From Actinomycetes bacterium (GTDB lineage: Bacteria > Actinomycetota > Actinomycetes > Nanopelagicales > Nanopelagicaceae), in the NCBI GenBank assembly GCA_014190155.1, contig BJFY01000006.1, positions 1-64,000 on the forward strand: a stretch of DNA of 64,000 nucleotides, in the 5' to 3' direction. Below, one piece after another: positions 26,947 through 36,642 of the stretch. A model generated the notes under the pieces. It worked only from the letters and a program-made list of their open reading frames with translations. It searched no databases and was not told the DNA's origin. A program made the position numbers and the translations under genes. How positions within the stretch are numbered: the first letter of the stretch is position 1; each line of letters starts with the position of its first letter.

Positions 26947-27594
26947 ATGTCCGTTCTTCATACCCAAACCATCTCGATTCAAAATCTTGGTTTGGTCAAT
27001 TATGAGGACGCTTGGGAAAAGCAGCGCGAGATTCAAGCTGGCGTCGCCGCTGGCGAAATTCCAAACACTCTTTTACTACTAGAACATCCACCAGTTTTTA
27101 CCGCTGGTCGTCGAACGGCAGAGTCCGATCGCCCCATCGATGGCACCCCCGTAATCAACGTCGACCGTGGCGGAAAAATTACTTGGCATGGACCCGGACA
27201 AATTGTTGGATATCCAATTGTTAAATTGAAGAACGGCAGCGATGTCGTTGGTTTTGTCCGTGAAGTTGAAATAGCGTTAATTAATACTTGCCAAGAATTT
27301 GGCGTTAACGCCGAACGCTATTGCGAGCGAACTGGTGTTTGGATTCGTGACACCAAAGGTGATCGGAAACTTGCCGCAATTGGGATTCGGGTTGCAAAAG
27401 GTGTGACCATGCATGGCTTCGCACTAAATGTAAATCCGGATCTGAGTTGGTTTAAGAAAATCGTGCCTTGTGGGATTCCAGATGCTGAAGTAACTTCGCT
27501 GAGCGTTGAATTAGGCCGCAATATCGAGATAGTCGAGATTTTAGAATCGTTAACTCGAAATATCACCTCTGCTCTAGATAAGGTCGCGGAATGA
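26947..27594 (+). CDS. lipB: Octanoyl-(acyl carrier protein):protein N-octanoyltransferase
   Basis: LipB moves octanoate from acyl-carrier protein to the lipoyl lysine of E2 and H proteins. Visible family elements are [14 protein letters not shown], the [18 protein letters not shown] motif, and the acyl-thioester Cys in [15 protein letters not shown] with the nearby Lys in [10 protein letters not shown]. Length 215 is normal. The ATG at 26947 has TAGGCT exactly six bases upstream. Its stop overlaps the lipA start, so the two lipoylation enzymes are produced together; their targets SucB and the GcvT partner system are nearby. Confidence 0.96.
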   Translation: MSVLHTQTISIQNLGLVNYEDAWEKQREIQAGVAAGEIPNTLLLLEHPPVFTAGRRTAESDRPIDGTPVINVDRGGKITWHGPGQIVGYPIVKLKNGSDVVGFVREVEIALINTCQEFGVNAERYCERTGVWIRDTKGDRKLAAIGIRVAKGVTMHGFALNVNPDLSWFKKIVPCGIPDAEVTSLSVELGRNIEIVEILESLTRNITSALDKVAE

Positions 27595-28538
27595 TGGTTG
27601 CTCCCGAAGGTAGAAAGATGCTTCGTATTGAAGCGCGCAATTCATCGGTGCCAATCGAACGCAAACCTGAATGGATTAAGACCCGCGCAATCATGGGACC
27701 TGAGTACACCCAATTAAGATCTCTAGTTGCTCGTGAAGGTTTACATACCGTCTGCCAAGAAGCTGCTTGTCCAAATATTTTTGAATGTTGGGAAGATAAG
27801 GAAGCAACTTTCTTAATTGGTGGCGAAGCTTGCACCAGACGTTGCGATTTTTGCAATATCGATACTGGAAAGCCAGAACCACTAGATCGAGATGAACCAC
27901 GTAGAGTGGCGGAATCAATTAAAACTATGGGGCTTCGTTACGCCACGATTACTGGTGTTGCTCGGGATGATTTAGAAGATGAAGGCGCTTGGCTTTATGC
28001 CGAAACTATAAAACAAGTTCATGAAACAGTTCCTGGCTGCGGTGTTGAAATGTTAGCCCCGGATTTCAGCGGTAATCAGGATTTACTAAACCAAGTATTC
28101 GAAACTCGTCCCGAAGTTTTTGCGCATAACGTTGAAACTGTGCCGCGAATTTTTAAGCAGATTCGACCTGCGTTTACTTACGACCGTTCCTTAAATGTAA
28201 TTTCGCAAGCTCGCAACTTTGGTCTAATTACAAAATCTAATTTAATTCTTGGGCTCGGTGAAACGCCTGCAGAAATCACGCAAGCATTGCTTGACTTACG
28301 TAGCGCTGGTTGCGATTTAATCACCATCACCCAATATCTACGGCCATCGGCAAAACATCACCCAGTAGAGCGATGGGTAAAACCAGAAGAATTTGTAGAA
28401 CATTCTAAAATTGCTACTGAGATCGGTTTCTTGGGTGTAATGAGCGGTCCGCTAGTGCGTTCAAGTTATCGCGCTGGTCGTTTATACAAGCAAGCTCAAG
28501 CGCAAAAAATTGGCGCAGACGCCGGAGAAGTTAAATAA
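27591..28538 (+). CDS. lipA: Lipoyl synthase
   Basis: Radical-SAM enzyme that inserts two sulfurs into protein-bound octanoate. It carries the auxiliary cluster cysteines in [14 protein letters not shown], the radical-SAM CTRRCDFC motif, and the C-terminal Arg-Ser-Ser-Tyr (VRSSYRAG) that holds the auxiliary cluster. Length 315 is normal. The start (ATGATG) overlaps the lipB stop. The encoded sulfur-consuming auxiliary cluster needs repair, so nearby ErpA is a plausible partner. A lysophospholipid acyltransferase gene begins two bases after its stop. Confidence 0.97.
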   Translation: MMVAPEGRKMLRIEARNSSVPIERKPEWIKTRAIMGPEYTQLRSLVAREGLHTVCQEAACPNIFECWEDKEATFLIGGEACTRRCDFCNIDTGKPEPLDRDEPRRVAESIKTMGLRYATITGVARDDLEDEGAWLYAETIKQVHETVPGCGVEMLAPDFSGNQDLLNQVFETRPEVFAHNVETVPRIFKQIRPAFTYDRSLNVISQARNFGLITKSNLILGLGETPAEITQALLDLRSAGCDLITITQYLRPSAKHHPVERWVKPEEFVEHSKIATEIGFLGVMSGPLVRSSYRAGRLYKQAQAQKIGADAGEVK

Positions 28539-28539
28539 A

Positions 28540-29259
28540 GTGGCTGACCTGGTTTATCCCCCAGTAATACTTCTTGTTAAATCGCTATGGAAATATCTTG
28601 GCCTGCAATTCACTTTTCAAGGCGAAGCGCATGTACCCCGAAAAGGTGGCGCAATTTTAGCAATAAACCATATTGGTTACTTAGATTTTGCAATTGTTGG
28701 AACTGCGGTACTGCCCGCAAATAGATTAGTAAGGTTTATGGCTAAGAAAGAAATTTTTGATCATAATATTGCTGGACCGCTAATGCGCGGCATGAAGCAT
28801 ATTTCGGTTGATCGAAATAATGGTTCAGGTTCTTTCGTTGCAGCGCTCCGTGCTTTAAAATCTGGAGAAATTGTTGGAATTTTTCCCGAAGCTACTATTT
28901 CACGAAGTTTCGAATTAAAAGAGATGAAGACTGGCGCCGTTCGATTAGCGATGGCTTCGGGCACGCCAATCTTGCCAACAATTATTTGGGGCAGCCAACG
29001 GGTTTGGACTAAAGGTGTAAAGCGAGATTTCTCGCGATCGCACGTTCCGATAACAGTCTTGATTGGTGAACCCATTTTTGTACCGCGCGATGCCGATGTG
29101 GATGCCAAAGAATTAGAATTGAAAAATCGACTCTATGAAATGTTAATGAAAGTACAAGCAAAATACCCCGATAGCCACGATGGCCAACGATGGGCGCCGG
29201 CTCGATTAGGCGGTACTGCACCCACGCTTGCGCAAATTGCTGCAGAAAAGAAAGGTTAA
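28540..29259 (+). CDS. 1-acyl-sn-glycerol-3-phosphate acyltransferase (PlsC family)
   Basis: Membrane-associated acyltransferase of phospholipid synthesis. It has AINHIGYLDFAIVG, a variant of the NHxxxxD catalytic motif, and GIFPEATISRS, a variant of the xxPEGTRS motif in which G-T is replaced by A-T. Both catalytic residues (His and Asp) are present. The GTG at 28540, just after the lipA stop with GGAG upstream, is the likely start; a TTG at 28510 inside lipA is also in frame. A second PlsC-like gene is at 44482-45231. Confidence 0.88.
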   Translation: MADLVYPPVILLVKSLWKYLGLQFTFQGEAHVPRKGGAILAINHIGYLDFAIVGTAVLPANRLVRFMAKKEIFDHNIAGPLMRGMKHISVDRNNGSGSFVAALRALKSGEIVGIFPEATISRSFELKEMKTGAVRLAMASGTPILPTIIWGSQRVWTKGVKRDFSRSHVPITVLIGEPIFVPRDADVDAKELELKNRLYEMLMKVQAKYPDSHDGQRWAPARLGGTAPTLAQIAAEKKG

Positions 29260-29268
29260 ACTCTGGCC
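29257..29268 (+). promoter_or_regulatory. Leaderless-type promoter of the DUF4191 gene
   Basis: TAAACT (29257-29262), overlapping the stop of the upstream gene, six bases, then ATG at 29269. Confidence 0.45.
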
Positions 29269-29964
29269 ATGGCGCTATTCAAACGCAAGAAAAAAAATGC
29301 AGATTCTGCTCCAGTAGAAAAGAAAATTCGCTTCAAAGAGATCCGGGATGCTTACGCGATCACTAAGAAGGATAAGCCGCTGATTTTGCTTTACTGCTTA
29401 GCGATATTCATGCCAGTTTGGGCTGTTGGTATTCTAATCGGAGTTGCCGTTGGCCATCCGTATTACTTAGGTTTTGTAACATTTCCAATTGCGCTCCTTG
29501 CAGCATTTTTCTTTTTCACTCGCCAAGCTGGAAGCGCGGCATACGCATCCATCGAAGGCCAAATCGGTGCCGGTGCATCAGTACTAATGGCAATTCGTAA
29601 AGGTTGGACCGTTACACCAGCAGTAGCTGTAGCAAAGAATCAAGATATGGTTCACCGCGCTGTTGGTAAACCTGGCGTAGTTTTAGTTGGTGAAGGTTCA
29701 AACGCGATCCGACATATGTTGGCTGATGAAAAACGAAAAGTTGAACGATTCGCTCCTGGCGTTCCTATTTTTGAATTAGTGGTTGGTGAAGGTGAAGGTC
29801 AAGTTCCAATTCGGAAATTGCAAAAGCGAATGAAAAAATTCCCTAAAAAACTTTCGACCGTACAAATTAGAGAGTTGCGTGCTCGAATGAAAGCTATTGG
29901 TGGCATGAACATTCCAATTCCAAAAGGTCCAATGCCTAAAAATGTGAGGATGCCGAAGCGTTAA
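29269..29964 (+). CDS. DUF4191 membrane protein
   Basis: Conserved actinobacterial protein of unknown function (Rv2219 type). The N-terminal 45 residues are basic with FKRKKKN, followed by two membrane helices (about 41-61 and 64-82), then a cytosolic domain with TRQAGSAAYASIEGQIGAG, KNQDMVHRAVGKPGVVLVGEG, a basic KRMKKFPKKL segment and a Lys/Pro-rich tail. It sits between lipA and glnA, as in M. tuberculosis. It converges on the RDD gene with a four-base overlap. No function can be assigned from sequence. Confidence 0.9.
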   Translation: MALFKRKKKNADSAPVEKKIRFKEIRDAYAITKKDKPLILLYCLAIFMPVWAVGILIGVAVGHPYYLGFVTFPIALLAAFFFFTRQAGSAAYASIEGQIGAGASVLMAIRKGWTVTPAVAVAKNQDMVHRAVGKPGVVLVGEGSNAIRHMLADEKRKVERFAPGVPIFELVVGEGEGQVPIRKLQKRMKKFPKKLSTVQIRELRARMKAIGGMNIPIPKGPMPKNVRMPKR

Positions 29965-30311
29965 TTTTTTACAACAACTGTTTTTGCAAATCGATCATGC
30001 AATCCGCGCGATTGCATATCGGTAATCACGGCCGGAATAACTAAGCAAATTAAGAGTGTCCGAAACAAAATTCGGAATGGGTTAACGAAATCTTGATCTG
30101 GCCAAGTTAAAACTTGTATTTTTAAAATCCGCTGGCCCGCAGAGGCTCCTTGCAGCGAAGTTAGAATTACAACTTCAGCAAAGAAGACCAGAAGTATCCA
30201 TTGCCCTAACCCAAGAAAACTCTGGAAAATCAAAGCTGCAACTGCCCAACTCATCAGCCAATCCAAGCTAATTGCCAAAAATCTGCGGCCAATCGAGGCG
30301 GTTTCTTTCAC
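29961..30311 (-). CDS. RDD family membrane protein
   Basis: Small membrane protein (116 residues) with RRFLAISLDWLMSWAVA near the N terminus, where the Arg and Asp of the RDD family are present, about three hydrophobic helices, and QGASAGQRILKIQVL in the middle. RDD proteins have been linked to transport or assembly of membrane complexes, but this one has no assigned role. The GTG start has TAACGT exactly six bases upstream. It converges with DUF4191 and is divergent from glnA, the same arrangement as Rv2219-Rv2220. Confidence 0.87.
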   Translation of the reverse strand: MKETASIGRRFLAISLDWLMSWAVAALIFQSFLGLGQWILLVFFAEVVILTSLQGASAGQRILKIQVLTWPDQDFVNPFRILFRTLLICLVIPAVITDMQSRGLHDRFAKTVVVKN

Positions 30312-30323
30312 GGGGACACGTTA
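30312..30323 (-). promoter_or_regulatory. Leaderless-type promoter of the RDD gene
   Basis: TAACGT (30318-30323, minus strand), six bases, then GTG. Confidence 0.45.
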
Positions 30324-30366
30324 TCCCCCGTTTACGCCACCTGCCTACGTCAGCCCCGGCCACGAT

Positions 30367-30420
30367 GAAACACAACCGTAACAAGCAGGTTATGGCTTTT
30401 TCATCTTTTCCAATTAGCCT
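30367..30420 (+). promoter_or_regulatory. glnA promoter region with a GlnR-like box
   Basis: GAAAC (30367-30371), six bases, GTAAC (30378-30382) matches the a/b half-site layout of actinobacterial GlnR boxes (GaAAC-n6-GTnAC); a third imperfect half-site GTTAT follows six bases later. TAGCCT at 30415-30420 is a plausible -10, giving a leader of about 65 bases with a TACGGC/GCCGTA hairpin before the AGGAG ribosome-binding site. Nitrogen control by GlnR is inferred from this resemblance only. Confidence 0.4.
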
Positions 30421-30493
30421 TACCCCATCCTTTACGGCTCATTGATGCGCCGTAGCATCCGCTAACCATGGCTTTTGGAAAAACAGGAGAATC

Positions 30494-31924
30494 ATGTTTA
30501 AGAATTCTGCAGAAATTTTTGCTTACATTAAGAAAGAAGACGTTAAATTAGTTGACGTTCGATTTATCGATCTTCCAGGTATTCAGCATCACTTCAACGT
30601 ACCAGTTGAATCTTTCGATGAAGCAGTCTTCACCGACGGCTTAATGTTCGATGGTTCATCTATCCGTGGTTTCCAAGCAATTCACGAATCGGATATGAAG
30701 TTGCTCCCAGTTCCAGGATCAGCATTTATCGATCCCTTCCGTAAAGAGAAAACTTTAATTATTAACTTCTCCGTCCATAACCCCATTGATAACACCCCAT
30801 ATAGCCGCGACCCTCGTGGCATTGTCGCTAAAGCTGTTGAGTTTATGCGCTCTACCGGAATTGCCGATACTGCTTTCTTCGCACCAGAAGCTGAATTTTA
30901 TGTTTTCGACGCAGTTAGATTCTCAACTGGAATCAATGAAGCGTTTCATCACATTGATTCTTATGAAGGTGCTTGGAATACCGGAGTTGAAAAAGATGCA
31001 GATGGAACTCCTAACCGCGGCTACCGCACGCGAGTAAAAGGCGGATACTTCCCAGTTTCTCCAACCGATCAATACGCAGATTTGCGCGACCAGATGGTGA
31101 TGAACTTAGGAAAATCTGGGCTACTTGTAGAGCGTTCACACCATGAAGTTGGAACTGCTGGACAAATGGAAATCAATTACCGCTTCAGCGATATTTTGCA
31201 AGCCGGCGATGATTTAATGAAATTTAAATACATCGTTAAAAACACCGCTTGGCAAGGTGGCAAAACTGCAACCTTTATGCCAAAGCCACTCTTCGGTGAT
31301 AACGGTTCCGGAATGCACGTGCACCAATCTCTTTGGAAAGATGGCAAGCCGCTTTTCTGGGGCGAAGGTTACGGCGACCTTTCAGATATGGCTCGTTGGT
31401 ATGTGGGTGGCTTGCTAAAGCACGCACCTTCACTTCTTGCTTTCACTAACCCAACTGTTAACTCTTACCGACGCTTAGTACCAGGATATGAAGCTCCAGT
31501 TAACTTGGTTTACTCGGCCAGAAATCGATCTGCTTGTATTCGTATTCCTATTACTGGGTCAAATCCGAAAGCAAAGCGAATCGAGTTCCGTTGTCCAGAT
31601 CCATCATCAAATCCATATCTAGCATTCGCTGCAATGTTGATGGCTGGATTAGATGGTATTCAGAACAAAATCGAGCCACCAAAGCCAGTTGATAAAGATC
31701 TCTACGAATTGGATGCAGCTGAGGCAGCATCAATTCCACAAGTTCCAGGTTCACTTGATGCAGTTCTAGATAATCTAGAACGCGACAATGAATTCTTAAC
31801 TCGTGGCGGAGTATTTACTAAAGACTTAATTGATACTTGGATTAAGTTCAAACGCGAATCTGAAGTTGATTACGTGCGCTTACGGCCACATCCAGCAGAA
31901 TTCGAGCTTTACTTCGATCTCTAA
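30494..31924 (+). CDS. glnA: Glutamine synthetase, type I
   Basis: Main ammonium-assimilating enzyme, making glutamine from glutamate, ATP and ammonia; dodecameric and cytosolic. The 476-residue protein is the adenylylatable GSI-beta length. Visible signatures are [40 protein letters not shown], the ATP-binding [26 protein letters not shown], and [10 protein letters not shown] Tyr in DKDLYEL near residue 405 lies where the adenylylation site is expected. A Shine-Dalgarno AGGAG precedes the ATG. It ends in a strong bidirectional terminator. Confidence 0.97.
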   Translation: MFKNSAEIFAYIKKEDVKLVDVRFIDLPGIQHHFNVPVESFDEAVFTDGLMFDGSSIRGFQAIHESDMKLLPVPGSAFIDPFRKEKTLIINFSVHNPIDNTPYSRDPRGIVAKAVEFMRSTGIADTAFFAPEAEFYVFDAVRFSTGINEAFHHIDSYEGAWNTGVEKDADGTPNRGYRTRVKGGYFPVSPTDQYADLRDQMVMNLGKSGLLVERSHHEVGTAGQMEINYRFSDILQAGDDLMKFKYIVKNTAWQGGKTATFMPKPLFGDNGSGMHVHQSLWKDGKPLFWGEGYGDLSDMARWYVGGLLKHAPSLLAFTNPTVNSYRRLVPGYEAPVNLVYSARNRSACIRIPITGSNPKAKRIEFRCPDPSSNPYLAFAAMLMAGLDGIQNKIEPPKPVDKDLYELDAAEAASIPQVPGSLDAVLDNLERDNEFLTRGGVFTKDLIDTWIKFKRESEVDYVRLRPHPAEFELYFDL

Positions 31925-31932
31925 GAGAAATT

Positions 31933-31967
31933 AAAAAAGGCCGCAAGCTTATTGCGGCCTTTTTTTA
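31933..31967. terminator. Bidirectional intrinsic terminator after glnA
   Basis: AAAAAAGGCCGCAA, a five-base loop, then TTGCGGCCTTTTTT forms a GC-rich stem flanked by A and T runs, so it can stop transcription from glnA on the plus strand and from the EamA gene on the minus strand. Confidence 0.92.
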
Positions 31968-31971
31968 TGCC

Positions 31972-32904
31972 TCAATTCTTCGAAATCGATCTACTCTCAT
32001 TTGTTACAACCATTAAAACCCCAAGCAGAACGATTGCGCCGCCAAAAATGTACGAGATAGATATTTTCTCATGTAAGAATATTGCACCAAGTGAAATTGC
32101 GATAACAGGATTTACATATGCATAGGTAGAGATTAAACCAATTGGCGCGTTACTTATTAACCAAACATATGAGCTGTAAGCAACAATGGAGCCGACCAAA
32201 GTTAAATAGGTCCACCCCGCCCAAGAACTCTTTGTGGCGCTAAAGAATTCCGAAAATTTTTCACCAGTTGCTACTCCAGTTATAATTAGTAATAACCCGC
32301 CAGTAAGCATTTGATACATGGTCGAAATCATGGGGTTCTTAGGCATCGGAAAACGAGGTGCAATGTAACTACCAAAAGACCAGCCAATATTTCCGATCAT
32401 GATCGCCATCGCCCAGAAGAACATTAAGCCGGTACTTGCTCCGTTAAGCGGATTCACACTTCCAGGCTTTAGAAGAAATGCAACCCCGACAAATCCAATT
32501 ACAACGCCGAGCCAACTCAAATTACTTGGACGATTACCATCAACTGTTCTAAATATTGCGATCCAGAATGGAAGTGCCGAGATAATTAAAGCCGCGATTC
32601 CAGTTGGGACGTATCTTTCACCCAGCGCAACTGAACCAATAGCGATTCCTAAAAGCGTGCCACCCATTATCGAAGCGTTTAGAAACTCAGCTCGCGGAAT
32701 AATTAATGACCGCCAACCATTCTTTGCCCCAAGCACAACTATAAGAATGGTTGTTGCCGCTAAAAATCTAGTCCCCATTGCTAAAAGCGGCGGCATCGAT
32801 TCAATTGCCAACGCAATTCCGTAATAAGTAGAACCCCAAATTATGTAGACCGACCAGAGCGATAGCCAAACTTTCGATTTATTAGCGCTCGCTGAATTTG
32901 GCAC
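31972..32904 (-). CDS. EamA/DMT-family transporter
   Basis: Ten-helix inner-membrane carrier of the drug/metabolite transporter superfamily, built from two EamA repeats: the first starts WSVYIIWGSTYYGIALAIE and the second starts around residue 165. The C-terminal half has YVNPVIAISLGAIFLHE, a typical EamA end. Length 310 is normal. The substrate (an amino acid, nucleobase or metabolite) cannot be told. It reads towards glnA and uses the shared terminator. The start is a GTG with no clear ribosome-binding site and only a weak TTCAAT at the expected place. Confidence 0.88.
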   Translation of the reverse strand: MPNSASANKSKVWLSLWSVYIIWGSTYYGIALAIESMPPLLAMGTRFLAATTILIVVLGAKNGWRSLIIPRAEFLNASIMGGTLLGIAIGSVALGERYVPTGIAALIISALPFWIAIFRTVDGNRPSNLSWLGVVIGFVGVAFLLKPGSVNPLNGASTGLMFFWAMAIMIGNIGWSFGSYIAPRFPMPKNPMISTMYQMLTGGLLLIITGVATGEKFSEFFSATKSSWAGWTYLTLVGSIVAYSSYVWLISNAPIGLISTYAYVNPVIAISLGAIFLHEKISISYIFGGAIVLLGVLMVVTNESRSISKN

Positions 32905-33003
32905 AGCGCCATTGAACTCGAATTTCTCTAAAAATACCTAATCGGCACAGCAGAAAAATGTCAATCTAGACTCAGCTTAGGTTAGTAGTAGGCTCGCAAA
33001 CCT

Positions 33004-34713
33004 ATGCATAGCACGCCCTTTGATCACCTTCCGTTAAAGAATCCTGGTAATCCAGAACTTGCTTCGGTGGCGCGTTTTCTTTTATGGATAATTCGCGGGC
33101 AGAAGCGAGTTCTCGCAACTGGAACTTTTTTTGGTGTAGCAAATTTATTGAGCCTTGCAATTTTGCCAGGAGTCCTCGGTCATGGCATTCAAGCAATAGC
33201 TGATGATGACCAAAAAACTTTAAAGAAATGGGTTCTCGTTACGCTATTTATCGGTGGTACCCAAGCATTCACCGGCATAATGCGTCATCGAAGAGCAATT
33301 TCGAATTGGATGTCGTGCGCAACCCGATTGCAACAATTGATAAGTGATAAAGCGATCTCACTGGGTGCAGACCTACCCCGGTTGGTTTCTACTGGTGAAG
33401 TTTCGGCGATCAACTCAAATGATGTTGAGCGAGTATCAGGCGCTTTTGATTTAATCCCCAGATTAATTGGAGCCTTCGTCTCATTCTTTTTTGTCGCAAT
33501 CTTGTTAATAAAATCCTCGCCCACTTTGGGGATCATGGTTATCATCGGTGTACCCTTAATGAGCTTGCTAATTGCGCCAATCATAAAGCCGCTCCAAAGC
33601 CGCGAGTCAATTCAACGAGAGAAATTATCGCGCTCATCAAATCTAGCTTCCGACACAGTTGCTGGTTTAAGAATCCTTAGAGGCATTGGTGGCGAAGAAT
33701 CGTTCTTGGCGAGGTTTCGCATTGCATCCCAAGAAGTAAGAGCTGCGGCAGTTCAAACTGCGAAGATGCGATCGCTCCTTGAAGGTATGCAGATAATTTT
33801 GCCGGGTGCGTTGATTGTTGGCGTTATCTGGGCCGGTGGATCTCTAGTGGCTCAAGGAGAATTAAAGGTAGGAGAACTTCTAGCTTTTTATGGGTACAGC
33901 TCGTTTTTAATGGTGCCGCTACAAATTATGACGGAATCCGCACAGCGAATTACTTCTGCGGTCGTTGCCGCGCGGCGAGTTGTTAGATTGTTGAGCGTAG
34001 CGAATTTACATACTTGGGGCAGCGCGCAAGCTCCTAATATATCGGGTGAACTAAAAGATACGATTTCCGGGATTTCAATCGCTGCCGGCGAATTCGTCGG
34101 AATTGTTTGCGATGACGCATTGACTGCTGATGATATTTGTGATCGATTAGGTGGTTACCTAGATGCTGAGAAAATTTTCATTGGAAACGCTCCATTGCAA
34201 TCGTTTACGCGAGAATCAATTCGGAGCGCAATATTTTCGCAAGAGAAAGAACCAGCGATTTTATCCGGCACAATTAACTCACATTTTGATGTTCCAGCCA
34301 CCAACCGACTCTCAATTGATGAATCGCTAATAGCCGCATCCGCAATGGATATTTTAGATTCGTTAGATGGCGATGGTTACAGTGCCGAAGTTGTAGAACG
34401 CGGTCGCACACTTTCCGGCGGGCAACGTCAACGATTGTCGTTAGCAAGATCATTATATGTAGATGCCCCGATTCTCATTTTGGATGATCCAACCAGTGCA
34501 GTTGATGCGCATACCGAAGCTCGAATCGCCGCACGATTACGAGAAGTAAGAAATCATCAGACTACAATTATCTTTACAACTTCGCCTTTAATTCTCGATC
34601 ACACCGATCGGGTAATTCTCTTACTTAATGGCTACGTAAAAAATACTGGAACGCATCAAAATTTACTTACTTCCGATGGCACCTACCGAGATTTGGTGGT
34701 GCGCGGCGAATGA
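33004..34713 (+). CDS. ABC exporter half-transporter with a degenerate ATP-binding domain
   Basis: Exporter-type ABC protein: six membrane helices (about residues 25-310) and one nucleotide-binding domain. The domain has lost its Walker A: the region near residues 361-385 reads GEFVGIVCDDALTADDICDRL, without GxxGxGKS/T. The signature LSGGQRQRL (about 470) is intact, but the Walker B glutamate is aspartate (LILDDPTS) and the switch histidine is replaced (FTTSP). It can thus contribute only its signature motif to a shared ATP site. It overlaps the start of the partner gene at 34710 by four bases. TTAGGTTAG at 32977-32985 resembles half of an iron-regulator box. Confidence 0.92.
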   Translation: MHSTPFDHLPLKNPGNPELASVARFLLWIIRGQKRVLATGTFFGVANLLSLAILPGVLGHGIQAIADDDQKTLKKWVLVTLFIGGTQAFTGIMRHRRAISNWMSCATRLQQLISDKAISLGADLPRLVSTGEVSAINSNDVERVSGAFDLIPRLIGAFVSFFFVAILLIKSSPTLGIMVIIGVPLMSLLIAPIIKPLQSRESIQREKLSRSSNLASDTVAGLRILRGIGGEESFLARFRIASQEVRAAAVQTAKMRSLLEGMQIILPGALIVGVIWAGGSLVAQGELKVGELLAFYGYSSFLMVPLQIMTESAQRITSAVVAARRVVRLLSVANLHTWGSAQAPNISGELKDTISGISIAAGEFVGIVCDDALTADDICDRLGGYLDAEKIFIGNAPLQSFTRESIRSAIFSQEKEPAILSGTINSHFDVPATNRLSIDESLIAASAMDILDSLDGDGYSAEVVERGRTLSGGQRQRLSLARSLYVDAPILILDDPTSAVDAHTEARIAARLREVRNHQTTIIFTTSPLILDHTDRVILLLNGYVKNTGTHQNLLTSDGTYRDLVVRGE

Positions 34714-36569
34714 AATTCTTCAAGCATAAATACCCAAAACCAGTCGATGAAAAACGGCTGCCAGCAAGTGCATACCCGCCGCCGCCAGAAGATGCCGCGC
34801 GAATCGAAAAAGGTTTTGGGATGGAACGCGCTGCAAATCGATTACCAATCGCTACAGAGAGAACTGTAAATAGGGAGATGTGGTCACTTTTATTGGCCAA
34901 CAAAAATGGTTTTATCTGGGTGGCGATTTTTCAATTATTCACCACTATTGCGGCTCTAATACCACCACGAGCTTTTGGAAATTTGTTGGAACGCCTGAAA
35001 ACTGATCCACAAAATGTCGTGTTATCAAAAACCATAATAATTGTGATTACAGCTTTAATTATTCAAACACTACTTGTCTATCTAACTAAAGTGCGAGCTT
35101 CAATACTTGGTGAATTTGTACTCTCCTCCCTGCGCGAAAGATTTATCGAACGAGCAGTCCAACTACCACCAAATGTTGTCGAACGGGCTGGCTCTGGTGA
35201 ACTTCTGACTAGGACTACAACCGATATTGATAAGGTAACTTGGGCAGTCCGAGATGCTGTTCCAATTATCACAATTTGCTTAGTACAGATTCTTGGAATA
35301 TCAGTTGCAATTGCATTTACAGCGCCCATCTTTTTCGCGGCAATATTTATTGGAATTCCATTTCTTTTTGCCGGAACCCGTTGGTATTTGAGAAGATCAC
35401 CACAGGCCTACCGCGTTGAATCTTCATCTTATGCAATCGTGAACTCAGTATTAATTGAAACTGCGGAATCTGGTAGAACAATTGATGCACTTCGCTTAGG
35501 TGAAGAACGAAGTTTGCGTACACATGCCACTATTTCCCGTTGGCTACAGTGGGAGCGATACACCTTGAGATTGCGAACTAGATGGTTTCCTTTAGTTGAA
35601 ACAAATTACATAATTCCCGTTAGTACCGTCTTGTTGATGGGTTCCTACCTTTATCATGATAATAAAATATCGATAGCGCTAATAACTTCGGGGCTGTTAT
35701 ACGCCCAAATGTTGGCCAACCCAATTGAAAGAATGCTTTGGTGGATTGACGAACTGCAAACTGGTAAAGCTTCACTCTCCCGACTTTTAGGTATTTATGA
35801 AATTGAAGAACGTGAAATTCGAAGCGCAACACCAAAAGGTGAAGAAATTTCTGGAGAAAATGTTACCTATGGATATCGAGAAGGTCGCGATGTCTTGAAA
35901 GATATTTCGTTCTTAGTTGAACCCGGCACAAAATTAGCAATTGTTGGTCCATCTGGTGCTGGCAAATCAACACTTGGGCGTTTGCTTGCCGGTGTCCAAC
36001 CCCCAAATCACGGAAAAATTACAGTTGGTGGCGCAGAAATTGGATATTTACCTGTCGAACAAGCGCGTACGGAAGTAGCGCTTGTAACACAAGAGCATCA
36101 CGTTTTCGTTGGAACATTAAAAGAGAATGTTACGTTAGCTCGGCCAAATGCAACTGATGCGGAAGTATGGCGAGCATTAGCCGCAGTTGATGCCACAGAA
36201 TGGGCCAAAAATTTACCAGAGGAATTAGCCACAGTTCTGGGCACAGGTGGTCATCGATTGTTGCCTGCGCAAGCACAGCAATTAGCTTTAGCGCGATTGG
36301 TGTTAGCCGATCCGCACACATTAATTTTGGATGAAGCAACTTCCCTATTAGATCAAAAAGCTGCCAAACATTTAGAGGCCTCACTTGGTGCAGTGCTCTC
36401 AGGGCGGACTGTTATAGCAATTGCGCATCGCTTACAAAGTGCTCATGATGCAGATCTGATTGCGGTGATTGAAGATGGTGAGATAACTGAATGGGGTTCT
36501 CACGATAATTTACTGAAAGCTAATGGAGCATATGCAAAACTTTGGCGATCTTGGCGTGATGAGAATTAA
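34710..36569 (+). CDS. ABC exporter half-transporter with an intact Walker A/B and altered signature
   Basis: Partner of the preceding gene (619 residues), with an extended cytosolic N terminus of about 70 residues, six helices and a nucleotide-binding domain. Walker A GPSGAGKST (about 412-420), Q-loop, Walker B LILDEATS with the catalytic Glu, and switch His (IAHRL) are intact. The signature, however, is LLPAQAQQL instead of LSGGQ. Pairing the two proteins gives one complete ATP site (this Walker A with the partner LSGGQ) and one completely broken site. The substrate is unknown. The arrangement is an extreme case of the asymmetric heterodimeric exporters such as TM287/288. Confidence 0.92.
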   Translation: MKFFKHKYPKPVDEKRLPASAYPPPPEDAARIEKGFGMERAANRLPIATERTVNREMWSLLLANKNGFIWVAIFQLFTTIAALIPPRAFGNLLERLKTDPQNVVLSKTIIIVITALIIQTLLVYLTKVRASILGEFVLSSLRERFIERAVQLPPNVVERAGSGELLTRTTTDIDKVTWAVRDAVPIITICLVQILGISVAIAFTAPIFFAAIFIGIPFLFAGTRWYLRRSPQAYRVESSSYAIVNSVLIETAESGRTIDALRLGEERSLRTHATISRWLQWERYTLRLRTRWFPLVETNYIIPVSTVLLMGSYLYHDNKISIALITSGLLYAQMLANPIERMLWWIDELQTGKASLSRLLGIYEIEEREIRSATPKGEEISGENVTYGYREGRDVLKDISFLVEPGTKLAIVGPSGAGKSTLGRLLAGVQPPNHGKITVGGAEIGYLPVEQARTEVALVTQEHHVFVGTLKENVTLARPNATDAEVWRALAAVDATEWAKNLPEELATVLGTGGHRLLPAQAQQLALARLVLADPHTLILDEATSLLDQKAAKHLEASLGAVLSGRTVIAIAHRLQSAHDADLIAVIEDGEITEWGSHDNLLKANGAYAKLWRSWRDEN

Positions 36570-36630
36570 ATTTAACGGTAACGAGACCTAATCCCTCAGT
36601 TTTCAAGTTGCAGATGCGAACCGTTTGCAA

Positions 36631-36642
36631 TAACCTCCACTA
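36631..36642 (+). promoter_or_regulatory. Leaderless-type promoter of the NiCoT gene
   Basis: TAACCT (36631-36636), six bases, then ATG at 36643. No cobalamin riboswitch is visible in this 73-base gap. Confidence 0.5.
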
